This document shows, piece after piece, positions 1 through 64,000 of a stretch of DNA of 64,000 nt. Position 1 is the stretch's first letter. Every line of letters begins with the position of its first letter. Made by a program: the position numbers and the translations under genes. The stretch is from Ailurus styani (Eukaryota > Chordata > Mammalia > Carnivora > Ailuridae): assembly GCA_002007465.1 (NCBI GenBank), contig LNAC01000110.1, forward strand, positions 682,850 through 746,849. The letters are read 5' to 3'. A model generated the notes under the pieces. The model saw nothing but the letters and a program-made list of their open reading frames with translations, searched no databases and had not been told where the DNA came from.

Positions 1-152
1 GGGGGGGGGGGGGCGCAGACGCATACAGCTCACAGCTGTTCCCTCGCAGAGCTCGCTCCACATACCCGGAGTGGGCCTGGATGGGAAGCGTAGTATTTGA
101 GCTTACTCAGAGCCACTCTTGTTCTTACTTGATGCTCATTTTCTGTCATCAG

Positions 153-62530
<62,378 letters not shown>

Positions 62531-64000
62531 CCCCTCACAGACCTGGTTCCAGGCTCCAGTCCCCACACAGCCAGCCTGCAGCAGCCTCGGAGAAATCAGT
62601 GACTAACTGCGAAGAGGGGAAAAAAGACAACTTTTGTTTCTTTCCTCCCTGTCTCAGACTGCAGAATGTTGACCCTCGCAGGGAGGGGTAATTGAGACTC
62701 TGGTATGGCCAAAGATTTGAGTACAAAGGCAACCGTGGTTACTGTATTTTTTATATAACTTCACTTTAAAATATATTAAAAGAAAACTAAAACTAAATGT
62801 TCAAGAGATCAGCATATGGCACTAAATGCACAAAAATAATGTGAGCTTTTTTTTTTTCCTGTTAGCAGTCTGTAACACTTTGGGTATTTTGCTATAGTTG
62901 CTAATTAAAAAAAATATAGATGTTTATTTATTTTTAATGCAGTAATATATGGAGAAATGAACAAACTATGTAAACAAAAAGGGAAACTCACTTGTTTTTC
63001 TTTAGATTTATAAATTTGAGCTATTTCTTTTAGAGGTGCTTTTTAAAAAATCCAGTAGGTTCAAGAGAGGTTTCCTTTTGGTTTTCTGCCAGGAGTCCAA
63101 CTGGTACCCATCTGATGATTTTTAAAGAAAGCCTCCCAGAGCTGTAAGGGCAGCGTAATCAGTAACTTAAAAGATGGCCATGTCATGAGATCCTTCAGAA
63201 AGGAGATCAAAGCCAGAGCAGCTCACGGTGACGACCATCGTTCCCATCACCAGACACACCAGGCAACCGAAGTTGAAGCACAACCACTGTAGCAAAATAC
63301 CTTGACTGCTTGTGAGACCAGTAGCGTTGCAGGCCAAACCGTACTGTATTTCCTTCGTATAACCTCAAGGAAGCACACGTGCTCCCCACAACACCTCATT
63401 CCGACCCAGGGTGGGCCGCCGAGGCGCGGCCGGTCCTCTGCCAAGGAACGCCTGGCGTTCTGTAGTGTTTGGTGCTGTCTTAGATTAATGGTGCATTTAT
63501 TATGTTCAAGCTGTTTCAGGATTGCCATATGTGCAAACAAATCATGCAGTACATCCGAGGAATATATGTTGTTGTTGTTTTTTAAATCCATTTTTTTTAG
63601 AATTTTCATTAATACTGTAGTTATACACCATATGCCTCGTTTTATCATAGCCTATTGTGTATGAGAGATGTTTGTACAATGAATTGATGTTTAGTTTGCT
63701 TTAGTCATTTGAAAAGATTCTGTACCAGGACGTGCTGATGGGGGGACGTCCCCGTGTACTTCTCAACCCAAGAACCTGTCCCTGGACCAGTGACCAAACC
63801 TCATATGTGAAATGGCCAAAGCACGTGCAGGCTCCGGGTTGTTCCTCTCACACCTGTGCTGACCAAAGATTCATAACCAATTATATCCAGTTGGGGGTTT
63901 TGTTTTGTTTTTTTTTAATACCTAAAAAAAAACAGTGTAAATTTGTAATCAAGTGTTCGTGAGGAAAAACTTATGGTTTTTGGTTTTGTTTGTTTTTGTA
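62531..64000 (+). other. FBN2: FBN2 3' UTR, end not determined
   Basis: Non-coding sequence after the TAA, AT-rich from about 62740. I see no AATAAA in it. Two ATTAAA hexamers (62775-62780 and 62904-62909) could serve for early polyadenylation, and an AU-rich ATTTATTT stretch lies near 62925. Human FBN2 has a 3' UTR of over 1 kb, so the main poly(A) site may be beyond the window. No repeat family was recognised here. Confidence 0.7.

Overview
The window is vertebrate nuclear DNA from a carnivoran, holding the 3' part of one large gene on the + strand: fibrillin-2 (FBN2). The carnivoran call rests on about a dozen CAN-SINEs (tRNA-Lys-derived SINEs restricted to Carnivora) and carnivore-type L1 3' ends. 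Several SINEs share the head variant GTGGGTTAAAGCCTCTGCCT, which I associate with mustelids (ferret, mink, otter); that finer placement is inference.

I place 36 coding exons between 153 and 62530, all open and joining in frame to 1,630 codons plus TAA. That is roughly the C-terminal 56% of a ~2,900-residue fibrillin. Counting back from a 65-exon gene they are exons 30-65, and the TB domains fall where the fibrillin exon map predicts (37-38, 41-42, 50-51, 57). Domain order is cbEGF16-22, TB4 (with RGD), cbEGF23-24, TB5, cbEGF25-31, TB6, cbEGF32-36, TB7, cbEGF37-43, then the C-terminal unique region with an RQKR convertase site and the C-terminal propeptide. The last exon matches FBN2 rather than FBN1. 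Exons 30-35 lie in the segment mutated in human congenital contractural arachnodactyly. The 3' UTR begins at 62531 and probably runs to or past the window end.

Layout: 0-12 kb has exons 30-36 with large introns (intron 34 is 5.1 kb); 16-24.3 kb has exons 37-45 around TB4 and TB5; 26-36.1 kb has exons 46-55 around TB6; 36.1-45.5 kb is a 9.4 kb intron full of L1 relics; 45.5-54.4 kb has exons 56-62 around TB7; 58.7-62.5 kb has exons 63-65. No other gene, RNA gene or CRISPR array is supported.

I found no previously undescribed system. The best leads are local: a CAN-SINE inserted 38 nt upstream of the RGD-encoding exon, so that it replaces the usual branch-site zone; a 24-bp SINE-head fragment between perfect 20-bp direct repeats; two GC-AG introns; two single-N gaps each flanked by a duplicated sequence (probable false duplications); and a CpG-dense patch inside intron 62.
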